From Rhizaria sp. SCN 62-66 (taxonomy: Eukaryota; Rhizaria, unplaced): a DNA stretch of 59,563 bases. The notes below the pieces were generated by a model that was not told the origin of the DNA, made no database searches, and saw only the letters and a list, made by a program, of their open reading frames with translations. Location: contig MEDY01000159.1 in assembly GCA_001724265.1 (NCBI GenBank), forward strand, positions 1-59,563, read 5' to 3'. Made by a program: the position numbers and the translations under genes. Of this stretch, positions 1 through 10,223 are shown piece by piece (position 1 is the stretch's first letter; every line of letters begins with the position of its first letter).

Positions 1-195
1 ATTTAACGGATGTTTGGCAAAGTTGTATGGATATTTAAAACCGCCCCTTCCAGGCGCGTTTTTGCGTTTTTCATAAACCTCTACATCAGGGGTACGTAAT
101 ATCTTTCTTTGAGGGTTTCGCATGCTTCGCCTCAGTGCCCACAGTCGCCAGGTCGTCACCTGGTTAGTGCAATTTCTGCCTCCTCCAAGCTGACG

Positions 196-1275
196 ATGGG
201 GTCGAAGCGTGCTGTGAGTGCACGCAATGAAATCTGGGTCAGTAGCATGACTAAAAAATTTACCCGCTTCCTCAAATTCACTGATGAGGAAATGCCCAAG
301 AGTCTGACCAAGAACGGCGAGACACCTGTGACTCTCGCCGCTGAAGAAGCCCGGGCGTGCCGGTGGCTGATGTCCCATTTCAGCCCTGACCTTAGCAGCG
401 AGATCACGAGGACTTTCGCTGCGGCCAATAAGACAACAACATCTAAAAAGTTTTCGACGAAGGAGGCCTGGATCTGCTACCACATCGTGTTCTAGACGCA
501 GTTTACCAAGGAAGTGTCGGAAGCGAATGAGAAACTTCTCAATTTCACCTCCAACGGCCTGAGAACCGTCGAGCAGCACTTCCGCGACTTCGAAGACCTG
601 GTCCAGATGGTCCAGATTACCAACCCGGCCACACTGAACAAAATGTATCTTGACTCGCTTCCCGACGACATCGCAGTCACCCTCCCGCTCTACATTTCGT
701 CCCTTCTTGATGTGGTCGTCGCGCCCGATCACGCGACGGTCAACGGCCACAACAGCACGATCAACCGCAGCAGTGTCACTGTTCCTTTTCCGCCAGCGAA
801 CACCGCTGTCTCCGGCACCAGCGCTCCGCAAGATACTCCAGCTTCTTCTAAGTCCTCCTCGTCTTCTTCTTCTCGCTCTTCCTCCTCTGTTTCCAGCTCA
901 TCTATTTCTTCTTCGTGTGATGCCGACTCAGTCGACACCGACTGGGAGTCGTTCCCGATGTGCCCTTACCGCCGCCACAAGCATGTCACCGCCGCGCTTG
1001 AGCAGTCTGACATCTTCAAGATGAACCGCTTCATCAAGGTATTGCTGGCCGCTTCGAAGCAGATCTACCTTCCGGCTAAGAAGCAGGTGAATCAGGCCTT
1101 CTACACGGCTTCGCCAAGCAACTCTGACGAGAACGCCAACCAGCAGCGCTCCAGTGCTCACACTGGCAATTCGTCCGGAGCGGTTATTGCTTTGTCTGCG
1201 GCAAGCGTGGTCATCGTGCCCCAGCCTGCCCAAACAAAGCCAAGCCCCAGAATGAGATGTATACGAAGGCCATAA
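196..1275 (+). CDS. Gag-like retroelement ORF with one in-frame UAG
   Basis: This is a single frame of 359 codons after the first in-frame ATG, broken only by TAG at 493-495 and ended by TAA at 1273-1275. The open frame reaches back to a TAA at 97-99. Around the TAG, the pattern of KEAW, then QFTKEV, then LRTVEQHFRDFEDLV, then LDSLPDDIAVTLPL resembles the helical Gag domain of LTR retrotransposons (a W, a Leu-rich stretch, then an LP-D-- loop). The C-terminal part is a Ser-rich tract and has no obvious zinc knuckle. I see no protease, reverse transcriptase, integrase or LTR in the window. It could therefore be a truncated element, an element continuing off the left edge, or a domesticated gag gene. 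The family call is by eye only. The ORF is convergent with the next gene. Confidence 0.5.
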
Positions 1276-1326
1276 TATGAAGCAGCCTCGCAACGCGATA
1301 GAACCGTCGTAAACTTAATCAGAGCT

Positions 1327-3765
1327 TTAATCGTGAGGCGCAAAACCTTGATATGAAGCCGTCACCTTCGCCGAGCAGTGCCCAACATGACACGACTAAG
1401 CCTTGCAGCGCGTCACAAAGCACTTGAGCAGAGCTGCATCAAACGGCTCCTCTCCCGCATCGTGATTTGCCGACGCTCTGTCAACGACCGACGACGTCAC
1501 GCGGCCGACGGGCACTGCGCCGCGCAGCAGGCTCGCACGGCACGGCTTGAAGACGATGAACCATGGCGTTGAGCATCGAACAGTTTTGGTCACTGTCCAG
1601 TCAGGAACAACGGTGTCGGGGTACATCAGCACCGTTCCTACAGGGTGCACTGCAGTTTCATCGATAGCGGCGGCAGTGTACTCGCCGTAAAGGAGGTCGC
1701 AGTCTGGCAGCGCCAGAGGCGCAGTGGCGCACGAGAGATTAAAGCTCTTCGATTTGATATGAAAGAACGTGACAAACGACAGCGGTGCGTCTGAATCCTG
1801 TTCCGGGGGCAGGAAACACGTGTGAAGCTGCATACCAAGCTCTAACCTCGCCGAAGCGCGAAAGTGTGCAGCGTTGCAGGGAAACTTATCATCGTTAAGA
1901 CGAATTTTCATGGTATACTCAGCTTGCAGCGCCGGGCCATTGTATACACGCAGCCCAATTAGAGCGTCTGACTTCGTGTGCGCACCCGCCAGTTTCTCTG
2001 GAGCGCAGATCAGGATGCGTTCGCGTGCCCTAGCCTGCAATAGAGCCACAGTGGCAGGCGAAGGCGCATCGTAAGACTGCGGAGAACCAGCATTTCGCAT
2101 CCCCACACGATTGAGTGCAAGTCGCGTCGCGTAGCAGCTGTGTTCTAAACTCTTTTCCAGATGAACATTCAATGCAGTCTGCCAGTCTTTGTGCGCCTGT
2201 AGAAACGCACGTGAGTCTGCGATCGTCAATTGAAGCAACTCTTCGGTTGGAGCCGAGCCAGACCTCATGACGCCCATGTTTTCAAGCAATTGATACAGCT
2301 GTGTAAGTTCAAACATTGATGATTCCTTGTCATTCTTCTGCATGCAGTCATCGTACCAGAGCAGCTCGAGTGCTTGCGGCCCGCGACAAGCAACAAACTC
2401 GGTCGCGAATTGGCCCGGTGGCGCTGCGTTAATGCCTCCAACTGCAGCGTCTGCTGAGCTGTTGCTGGCTAGCGCGCGGAACACACGTAACAGACGCGCC
2501 GTGTGGTATGGGATTATCGCCTTGCCACTTGAATAAGCAGTCAGGAAGAACCGCAAGAATGTACAACAAGTCCTGACCGCGCCACTCAAGAGCATATGTT
2601 GCGCAGCGCGTGTCACGTCAGAGGCTGTGCATAACACTTTTTCAAGTAGAATTACTGTGTTGAAGATCAAGTTGTGAGCGGTCATCAGGACACGCTCGAT
2701 GAAGTGATCCTTGATGTACCTTATAATACGCGCAAATGCACCGATGAGTAAGTCATGTTGGACAAGTCCGGGCATATTTTTAGTGAACGCAACAAAAAGA
2801 GACAAATAATTGCCCAGTTTTCCCATGTTATACGCTTCATCAGCCTGAATATCAGCGAGAATGCGCTCAACACGAGGGGTTGTGATCGCACCGGACGATG
2901 CTGCATCGTCGAGTATCAACAGAAACTAATACAACTGCATGATGCCGGAGGCACCCTGAATATCAAACAAGATATCAAAATCAGAACTTGAAGCAAACTC
3001 AGCAAGATCACTCTTGCGCCGGGCCTTATCCGCGTTCTGTGCATCAGCGGCGTCGCTGTCACTCCGAGAATTGCAAAACATGGTTAGTAAACGAGCATAG
3101 ACCGCCGTTCGAATAGTTTGGGCGTCACGACTGAGTCCCGGGAAGCGCCGGAGGACGCTGCGCAGCAACGGCACAGCGGCGGCCATGGTCGAGTACGGTA
3201 ACATGGGCTTCGTGTCGTCGCCCGCGCACAGTGCATCCACAGCCTGGATAAGAACGTTGTAGTAATGAAAGCCATCGCCGGTTGCCAATGGCGGTACTGG
3301 CTCCTGCTGATCCTGTTCTGCCTCATGCTAACGCATATGCGACAGCAGGAGCGCAAAGGCAGTACGCCTATCGTGCTCTGATGGAAGCGACGAGTTGCGA
3401 GAAACGGTCGTCACGAGCTCGAGAGCAGCTGTAGTCAACATGAGCGGTAAGGAAGGAAGTAACAACAGACTGACCAGCTTGTTAACTGCGCCGTATGTAG
3501 CAAGCAAATTGCTGCCCCCAGTATAGGTGGCAATCTGCCTGAAGATTGAGACAATGAGCCTGAGCTCGGTTGCATCAACACCGGCGAATGTAGGTCGCAC
3601 AAGCAATTGCATAAGCAATTCTACAACCCCACTGTCATTGAGCAAGTCAATCCTTGGTTGAAAGACAAAGTTGTCGTTTAGTTCGACCAAGGCGGAATGA
3701 TTAGGCGACAGGTCTTTGATGGAACTCAACACTGCGTGCAGGTCTGCGATCGTGCGGATCGGCAT
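1327..3765 (-). CDS. Unrecognised helical (possibly armadillo-like) protein with three in-frame UAG codons
   Basis: Three open stretches (3765-3331, 3327-2929, 2925-1399) lie in one frame, separated only by TAG at 3328-3330 and 2926-2928. A third TAG at 1396-1398 is followed by 22 more codons and TAA at 1327-1329. Reading UAG as sense gives about 812 residues. The first half is rich in Leu and helical, with repeats of the kind VVELLMQLLV and LVSLLLLPSLPLML, suggesting a HEAT/armadillo-like solenoid. The C-terminal third looks globular. The start used is the ATG at 3765. The frame stays open upstream, and a possible 63-nt intron (donor GTAAGA at 3833, acceptor TTGCTAG ending at 3771) means a short 5' exon may be missing. 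I do not recognise the family. The alternative, a pseudogene with three TAG stops, is less likely because no other stop or frameshift is present. Confidence 0.65.
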
Positions 3766-4513
3766 TGCGTCTAGCAAGACACAACAAAGGTCAAAGCAAG
3801 AACGGATAACACAAGCGCAACTCTTGTTCTTACATGTGGGGGGCGTAACTTCGCTTCCACAAACTCTTTGCGAGCTGATATTCAGAAAATCATTGACGAA
3901 AGGTAAAGGAGGGGTGAGCGACGTAGTCCCTTCTTTTCAAATAGATATATGAGGCATCTAGGAATATACATCTGAAATACGATACTCTTTGTTCTGTCAT
4001 GTGAACAGAATATTCATGGCAAAAACAACGGAGCCCGAATATCCTTCATTTCGAAGTTCGAAGGAGAGTCAAGAGCGCTTCGACCACAAAAACTTTTCGC
4101 GCACCATGGTTACAGTTATTCATCATCAAGTACAGCATGTGACACACAAACCTTCTTCAAAACACTGCACATGCTGTCTGCAAATGCATGTTTATGGTAT
4201 ACATGTAGGGTTCTCATCGAAACCGCGTTATCCCTTGTTGATCTTTAAGTTGTAACTCTACAGTAAGACGCTCAACCAACAAGTCCGCAGCTTTGACAAC
4301 GTCAATTACCAATTATAGGCATCAATCCACGAACAAAACTATGTATGTACTTGTTATTATATATACTAGATACACCAGCTATATATTAGATTTGAAAATG
4401 GATGTTGTCAAACGACTCTGTAAGCTCAAATAAACGCACTTCCAATTGATACGAGCTGGACCTGCGTGGTATGCACTTAATCGCAGTGTGTTGACGACTT
4501 TTTCCATGTTTTG
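3766..4513. other. Intergenic, AT-rich
   Basis: This stretch lies between two minus-strand genes: it is 3' of delta-tubulin and 5' of the helical protein. It holds the promoter of the latter and perhaps a short first exon. A plus-strand frame at 3989-4255 has neither the composition nor the low-complexity character of the genes here. I see no RNA gene. Confidence 0.5.
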
Positions 4514-7500
4514 TCACTGCAGCAGCGCGGCGTATGCGTCCGCCGCAGCGCGGCACGTCTCAATCGCCTCGACGATGTCGCCTTGTTCGCAGCCGTAGCG
4601 CTGGTACCAGTGCATGTAGGCGCCGCGCTGCAGCATCGCCTCAGCCTTGTGCGCCGAGTGCAGCAGCGCCAGCGCCGCGCGCCCGCGGTTGATGCCCACG
4701 GTGACCGAGCGGCCGATGTCCGGCGCCACGGCCGCAGATATCACACCCGCCTCGCCACCGCCGCCGCCGCCGCCGCCGCCGCTACTACTGATGCTGACTG
4801 CGCCGCCGCGCCTGCCCTTGACGCCGCCGCTGCTATTGAGCGACACGGCGGGCCCGCGCATCAACCGGCTGCCCGTAACGCCGCTGCCGCCATACCCTAG
4901 CCCCGCGCCCGCGCCCGCGCCTGCGCCCGAGCCGGAGCTCGAGCTGGAGGGGTTCGGGGTGGGGTCCACCCGGAGCCGGTAAGCGCTGAGCGAAGGGCCC
5001 GGCGCGCCCAGCAGCAGCAGCGGCGCCGGGTGCCAGCCGGGCAGCAGCCCCCCAGCCGCGCCGCCCGCGCCCACGCTCGCATTCGCAGCAGCAGCAACGG
5101 CGCCGGCGCCGGCGCCAGCGGCAGCGGCGGAGGGTGCGTAGCCGCAGAAGCGCGAGAGGGCGGCCTGCAGCGTGGCGGCGTCGGGCGGCGATAGGAACGC
5201 GTTGCGGCCTGACGCGAGCTGGCCGTAAGCAACGGAGAACCCGCGGGCCGCAGCGGAGTGACCGTGAACGGGGCGGCCGGGGGTGGGCTGGAGCTGCGGC
5301 AGCGGCCAGTGCGCGGGCAGAGGGACGGGGATAGGCGCGCCAGGGTCGGACGGGTGCCAACGCATCGCGAACGCCAGCCCAGCCGCCGCCGCAGCAGCAG
5401 CATGCACGCTCGCACTTGCACTGCTGGTGCGGCCCCTGCCTGTGCTCACGCTTGCGTTCACGTCGGGCATAGAGAGGCCGTGGCAGATGGCGGCGACGGC
5501 GAGCGTTTTGGCGTAGATGTTCCCCGCGTCGGGGTTGACCGCGCTGCCGGCGCCCACGCTCACCCACGACGACCCGCTGAGGACCCCCTTAGAGACTTGC
5601 GGCGTGGAGCCTGTGTTGTAGTACGGGGTGATGGATGCGAGGCCGTCGTCGGCATACCCGTAGTTGCTGTAGTAACGCCCCCGGTTCCGGCCGCCTCCCA
5701 TCCCAACAGCAACGCCGCGACTGAAACCGCTGCCGGCGCCCGTGTTTGCGCCCGTATTGGTGAGACGAGAAGGGGCAGCGAACGCGGAGCTCCCGTAAGC
5801 GTCGCGCAACCGCCAAGGATCCCCCGCCTCGTCCATAGTAGCGCTCGCGGGGTGCGCCGTCATGGCGTTGTAGCTGTCGAGGGCAGAGTTCCACAGGCCT
5901 CCCGCCCCCGAGGCGCGCGCGACAGCCTGCGCCGCCAGCAACGACGTCTTCTGCTCTTGCTGCTGCTGCTGCTGCTGCTGTTGATGGTCTTGGGACGAGC
6001 CGAGGCGGGCTAAGTTGTACACAGAAGGAGCAGACGTGACGAGGTCGCCGCGGCGCGTCATGAATAGCCCTTTACCCACCTGCTTGAGCCCCTTAGACGA
6101 CGACGACGACGACGAAGAGGAGAAGGAAGACAGCGACGCGGAGTCGCCGGACAGGGGTGGCATGTCAGCGCTCACGGCCGTGTAGGCGGGCAGCGTCCGG
6201 GGCAGCAGGCGTGACATTGCGTCACAGTGGCCGCTCCACTCGCCGTTAAGCACGCGGCCTAGCGTGCCGCTCACACCGCCCTGCTGCGATGTAAGGGCCT
6301 GCGACGTAAGGGCCGCGAGCCCGGCCGTGGACCAGATCTCGAACAACGGCGCGGCCGGGCTGGGGATCAAGTGGCTCAGCATGGCGTCTAAGTGGGACTT
6401 GAACGAGGTACTTACATGCCCCGCGGCCGACACGATGCCCGCCAGCGCCGCGCTGTTGTTGTTCTGCACGTTGAAGACCGAGGACCAGTGGTCGAGCTGC
6501 GCGTTCGGCGTCACGACCGGCGACCGCGACGCGAGTTGGGCTGCGAGCGACTGCAGCGACGCAACCGCCACGGAGCCGCCACCACCAGTGTTGCTAGCAA
6601 AGTTGCTGTAGGCTGCAGACGACGTAGTGGTTGCAGGTAAGATGAAATCGATGAACGATGTCGCAAAGTAGCGGTTCACAGCCCCCCACGCACCCAAACT
6701 ACTGTGACTGTTCGTACTCATGCTCGCAGCGTTCGCAGCCGAGACGTTAGCGTTGGCGTTGTTGCTATTGTTCGCGGAGAGCGCGAGCGTCATGGCGTCG
6801 TGGTTCGAGCACTGCCACACCGCGTCAGAGCTGCCCAGCACGGCCTGCATGCTTAGCACTGTGTTGTAGTACTGCAGAATGACCTCCCCGCCGAGCCCGA
6901 AGCCCAGCCCCGTGTTGCCGGCCTCGCCGCCCTCGCCGGCGCCGGTGCCCATGATCGGCGTCACTGCGCCGGTCACAATGCGCAGCTTCGAGCCGAAGTG
7001 GTCGCGGCACGCCTCGTGCAGGCGCGAGCCGAGTCCGGACCCCGTGCCGCCACCGGTCGAGTGCAGCAGCAGCAGCGAGCTCACGCGCGCGTCCCCCGCC
7101 GCGTCACTATACGGGGACGCCGGGTCTGCGCGCTCGAGCTGCAGCCGGATCGCGTTGAGCGCGCGGCGCGACAGGGGCCCGGAGTCAGAGTCTGGACCGT
7201 CGCCAGCGTTGTTGCTGTTAAACACGGAGCCGGTGGCGCGGCTGCGAGTCCGCGTCCGCGCGACCCGCGGGTTCCCGCCGCCGTAACTGTTGCGGGGGCG
7301 CGCATTCAGCGCTGCGTGCACAATGTCATCTCCCCACAACGCCGCGCCGTCGCCGCTCACCAGCGCGGCCGCTGCGGCCGCGGTCGCCGCAGCCGCGCCG
7401 CTGCCCTCAGCGGTCACGGCCGCTGTGGCGGCGGCAGAGGCCGCGAGTGCGAGCGCAACGAAGTCAGCGTCGGGGTTGATCGGGTCCACAGCGTCGCTGT

Positions 7501-9658
7501 ACAGCGAGTCCAGGGATGTTTCGGTGGGCAGCGAGTAGCTTCCGAACCGGGGCTGCGCAGCGACAGGTGCATTATGAAACGCAGCCGGAGCGGCGACGTA
7601 CGCACTGGAACGCTTAGCCTGGTCTTTGCGGGCAGCTCGCGTCGCCCGATACCGGTCGTAGCTGCTGCGGCCATGGCTGTCATAGCTCGCACTCGCGCCT
7701 GTATTCGAGCTGGGGCCGAAGACGGCAGAGGTCGCGCCAGCAGCGGCTGCGGCGACGAGGCTCGCACTACGCACGGGCGCTCCGCGCTCTCCGCCGCCGC
7801 GCTTGCCGGGGTGTTGCTGCAGCAGCTCGTCACCACAGTTACTGTCGCCGCCGTCGCCGTCGCCGCCGTCCTCGCGGAGGCCGCCGACCGCGCCGCGGCC
7901 CGTGGGCCCCGTCTCAGTCGAGAACGCCTCCGTGTGGGCGACGGCGGCGCTGCCATCACCGGCGCCGGCCTGGTGACCGTGGGCAGCGGCCGAGGGGCGG
8001 GGCAGCGCGCGGCCGCGGGACGTCGCGGGGTAGTACACGTTGAGGTACTGCTCGTTGGGCTGCGGCGTGTGGCCGCGCACGCCATATCGATGACCGGCTA
8101 AGGGGGCGCCTGGACCGCCGCAGGTGCATTTGGCCGGCCCATCTTTGCCTGGTCTCGCGTTGGGCTGATTCGTGTTGGTTGCAATGAGTTGCTGCTGCAG
8201 AAGACGGTTTTCACCGCGCTTCGCCGTCCCAACCCTCTTGATGCCACCGGAGCTCACCGCGGCTATCGCGTCCGCGTCACCAGCGGAGCGAGCACACTCG
8301 GGATTCTCGTCGTTGGCTTCGCTGGCAAGCATGCTGCGGAACGCGCTGTGGTCGTGAGCAGCCGCAGGGGCGGCCTGGTTTGCCGTGCGACTGAGACCGT
8401 GGTCGTGGCTGTGGCTGTAACCTTGACGCGCACCCGCAGTTGCAGGGGAGGCGGCAGCAGCTGCGGCTGCAGCCAATGCAGCCGTTGTCGCTGAATCTGG
8501 CAGCAAATACAAAGGCTCGCCTCGGGAGTTCAGCACAACAGAGCCAGACACAATGGGCCTGGCGGTGATTGCCCCGCGCGCGAACTTTGCGTTGACACTG
8601 TAAAACGGGTCATCATCGACGGCTGCAGCAGTCGTGTTGTTCGAAACAGCGACCGCAAGCGCAGTGACGAAGCTGGCGGGGGCAAGCACGGGCGGCTCCA
8701 AGTCTAAACAGTAGCCAACAGTCGCGTTCGCAGGAGAGATGCCGTTACCCTTGCTTTTTTTAAGCTTGTCTGCAGTCACGGTTGTGTCGTAGGTGATGAG
8801 AGAAGTTTGCGACGCCAATGGGCACCCATTCCTATGCTGTACTTGCTCCCCTTGCCCGTCCAGATCTAAGCGTGAAGCCGGTCGATCAGAGTCCCCCGCG
8901 TTCTTGTTTATGTTTGTGTTGCTCCTGCTGCCGCCGCCTTGGTTGCGCAACCGCGCGGCGCCGCCGTAGTACCCCATGGCCCAGTTGTTGCCGCGCCCGC
9001 ACTGCTCAAACACCACGTTCGCGAACGGGCTCCTGCTGTGGCCCATCGCGCTCGCGCTCGCGCTCTTACCGAGCCCGCCGATACCCGCGCCGCTGCCGCC
9101 GCTGCCGCCGCCGAAGCCGTACGTGTCGGCCGGCATCAGCAGGTGGCCACCGGGCTTGTAGAGGATAGTGTAGGCGGCAGCAGCGGCAGCAGCAGCAGCA
9201 GCAGCAGGGGGGTTGTTGCTAAGACTGCTATTCGCACCAGATTTACTGCTGCTTGCGGTGTTGTCGCCGTCGCCGTGCTCGCGGTTGCCGTCATGGTCGT
9301 ACTCTGAGTTGGCATCGCCCGCAGCGCCCCCGCGGCCGGCGGTGCCCGGACGCTGCGGGCGGACGAAGCCCCGCTCCGGGCCGGGTCGCGGGCGCGAGCG
9401 GAGCACGGCGGGGCGCGCGAACCGGCCGAACGTGGCCGCGACGGCCGCCACAACCTTGGGCTCGCTGTCCACAACAACCACGCGCGCGGTGCCGTCGTCG
9501 TTGAAGAAGGCGTCGCGCGCGGCGGCCCAGTGGGCCACGCTGGAGAATGCTGGCCGTAGCGCGGGCGGCAGCAGCGACGGGTCGGAGAGGGAGAGCAGCT
9601 GCGTCCAGAGCTCGAGGCCCAGCTGGTTGCCGCACTGGCCAATCTGGACAGTAATCAT
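4514..9658 (-). CDS. TUBD1: Delta-tubulin with very large low-complexity insertions
   Basis: This is an uninterrupted 1714-codon frame from ATG to TGA. The tubulin GTPase landmarks occur in order: IGQCGNQLG near residues 6-14 (T1), VVVDSEPKVV near 60-70, GRGNNWAMGYY near 220, GGTGSGLGSR near residue 867 (the tubulin signature T4), GEVILQYYN near 915 and SSDAVW after it. The C-terminal helices AYMHWYQRYG and DIVEAIETC end the protein. NNWA-GY and GEV(I)-Q-YN match delta-tubulin better than alpha, beta or gamma. Delta-tubulin is needed for triplet microtubules of centrioles or basal bodies, so this implies a flagellate stage. Family members are about 450 residues; here about 1250 extra residues of Ala, Gly, Ser, Asn and Gln sit between core strands, the largest before GGTGSG. 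It shares a 565-bp divergent promoter region with the MYST gene. A motif of the dispersed element type is at 6387-6417. Confidence 0.9.
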   Translation of the reverse strand: MITVQIGQCGNQLGLELWTQLLSLSDPSLLPPALRPAFSSVAHWAAARDAFFNDDGTARVVVVDSEPKVVAAVAATFGRFARPAVLRSRPRPGPERGFVRPQRPGTAGRGGAAGDANSEYDHDGNREHGDGDNTASSSKSGANSSLSNNPPAAAAAAAAAAAYTILYKPGGHLLMPADTYGFGGGSGGSGAGIGGLGKSASASAMGHSRSPFANVVFEQCGRGNNWAMGYYGGAARLRNQGGGSRSNTNINKNAGDSDRPASRLDLDGQGEQVQHRNGCPLASQTSLITYDTTVTADKLKKSKGNGISPANATVGYCLDLEPPVLAPASFVTALAVAVSNNTTAAAVDDDPFYSVNAKFARGAITARPIVSGSVVLNSRGEPLYLLPDSATTAALAAAAAAAASPATAGARQGYSHSHDHGLSRTANQAAPAAAHDHSAFRSMLASEANDENPECARSAGDADAIAAVSSGGIKRVGTAKRGENRLLQQQLIATNTNQPNARPGKDGPAKCTCGGPGAPLAGHRYGVRGHTPQPNEQYLNVYYPATSRGRALPRPSAAAHGHQAGAGDGSAAVAHTEAFSTETGPTGRGAVGGLREDGGDGDGGDSNCGDELLQQHPGKRGGGERGAPVRSASLVAAAAAGATSAVFGPSSNTGASASYDSHGRSSYDRYRATRAARKDQAKRSSAYVAAPAAFHNAPVAAQPRFGSYSLPTETSLDSLYSDAVDPINPDADFVALALAASAAATAAVTAEGSGAAAATAAAAAALVSGDGAALWGDDIVHAALNARPRNSYGGGNPRVARTRTRSRATGSVFNSNNAGDGPDSDSGPLSRRALNAIRLQLERADPASPYSDAAGDARVSSLLLLHSTGGGTGSGLGSRLHEACRDHFGSKLRIVTGAVTPIMGTGAGEGGEAGNTGLGFGLGGEVILQYYNTVLSMQAVLGSSDAVWQCSNHDAMTLALSANNSNNANANVSAANAASMSTNSHSSLGAWGAVNRYFATSFIDFILPATTTSSAAYSNFASNTGGGGSVAVASLQSLAAQLASRSPVVTPNAQLDHWSSVFNVQNNNSAALAGIVSAAGHVSTSFKSHLDAMLSHLIPSPAAPLFEIWSTAGLAALTSQALTSQQGGVSGTLGRVLNGEWSGHCDAMSRLLPRTLPAYTAVSADMPPLSGDSASLSSFSSSSSSSSSKGLKQVGKGLFMTRRGDLVTSAPSVYNLARLGSSQDHQQQQQQQQQEQKTSLLAAQAVARASGAGGLWNSALDSYNAMTAHPASATMDEAGDPWRLRDAYGSSAFAAPSRLTNTGANTGAGSGFSRGVAVGMGGGRNRGRYYSNYGYADDGLASITPYYNTGSTPQVSKGVLSGSSWVSVGAGSAVNPDAGNIYAKTLAVAAICHGLSMPDVNASVSTGRGRTSSASASVHAAAAAAAGLAFAMRWHPSDPGAPIPVPLPAHWPLPQLQPTPGRPVHGHSAAARGFSVAYGQLASGRNAFLSPPDAATLQAALSRFCGYAPSAAAAGAGAGAVAAAANASVGAGGAAGGLLPGWHPAPLLLLGAPGPSLSAYRLRVDPTPNPSSSSSGSGAGAGAGAGLGYGGSGVTGSRLMRGPAVSLNSSGGVKGRRGGAVSISSSGGGGGGGGGEAGVISAAVAPDIGRSVTVGINRGRAALALLHSAHKAEAMLQRGAYMHWYQRYGCEQGDIVEAIETCRAAADAYAALLQ
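5954..5984. repeat. Trinucleotide CAG/CTG run
   Basis: A run of GCTGCTGCTG units on the plus strand encodes a poly-Gln stretch on the minus strand within delta-tubulin. It is one of several triplet-repeat runs in this gene; another lies near 9180-9211 and encodes Ala. Confidence 0.8.
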
Positions 9659-10223
9659 GGGCCCGGGCGGCGCTGCGGAGACCGGTGCGGAGCGTCCCTG
9701 GGGACCAGGATGCTGGCTTGGCGAAAGGAGAGGAGCGAAGTTAAGAAGAGCTGTGGGGAAGGAGTGGAGACAGACGTGAGGATATGAACAGGTTTCGAGT
9801 TAAGGTTGCAAATTTCCAAATAGTGATCAATGCACGCAATACACCATACCTCGGATCCAACATTGATAATCCAGCTGACGGATGTCTGAAAGTGTGGTGT
9901 ATCATGTTCGAATGTCGTTAAAGCACCGACTGTGGGGCACCACCAGCCGCAGGCCATCTGGTCCGACAAGTTGGTCTCACAAAACACAAAACAGGGGCAC
10001 ACACGAACGTCAAATTCAATTTCTATAGCGCATCCTGGACTGAAGATGGAGTTTGCAGTGTTATATTTTAACAGCACTTTGAAAAACTACTATATTCAAG
10101 CTCATATTCTCACTGATTCATCTCACCCCTTTCGCGCAGCCCCACAGCCCTCTAGCTCTCTCCCCAAGCACTCCACCGAGTCAGCATCTAAGTTTCTCAG
10201 CCACTCTCTTTATCCGCGCGCCA
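9659..10223. promoter_or_regulatory. Divergent promoter region, delta-tubulin / MYST
   Basis: 565 bp separate the two ATGs. The half near the MYST gene is pyrimidine-rich on the plus strand (tcactgattcatctcacccc and following), as expected of a 5' leader. No clear TATA box was found. A minus-strand frame (10077-9655) overlaps the tubulin start as ATGA but has a non-ATG beginning, and I treat it as chance. Confidence 0.5.

Noticed and set aside
3989-4255. 88-codon plus-strand frame in the spacer
   Set aside because: It has AT-rich codon use unlike the local genes, no similarity I can see and no supporting signals.
9655-10077. 140-codon minus-strand frame overlapping the delta-tubulin start as ATGA
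   Set aside because: It begins with a non-ATG codon in an AT-rich spacer, resembles no protein I know, and its Cys/Trp-rich content looks random. At best it is an upstream ORF.
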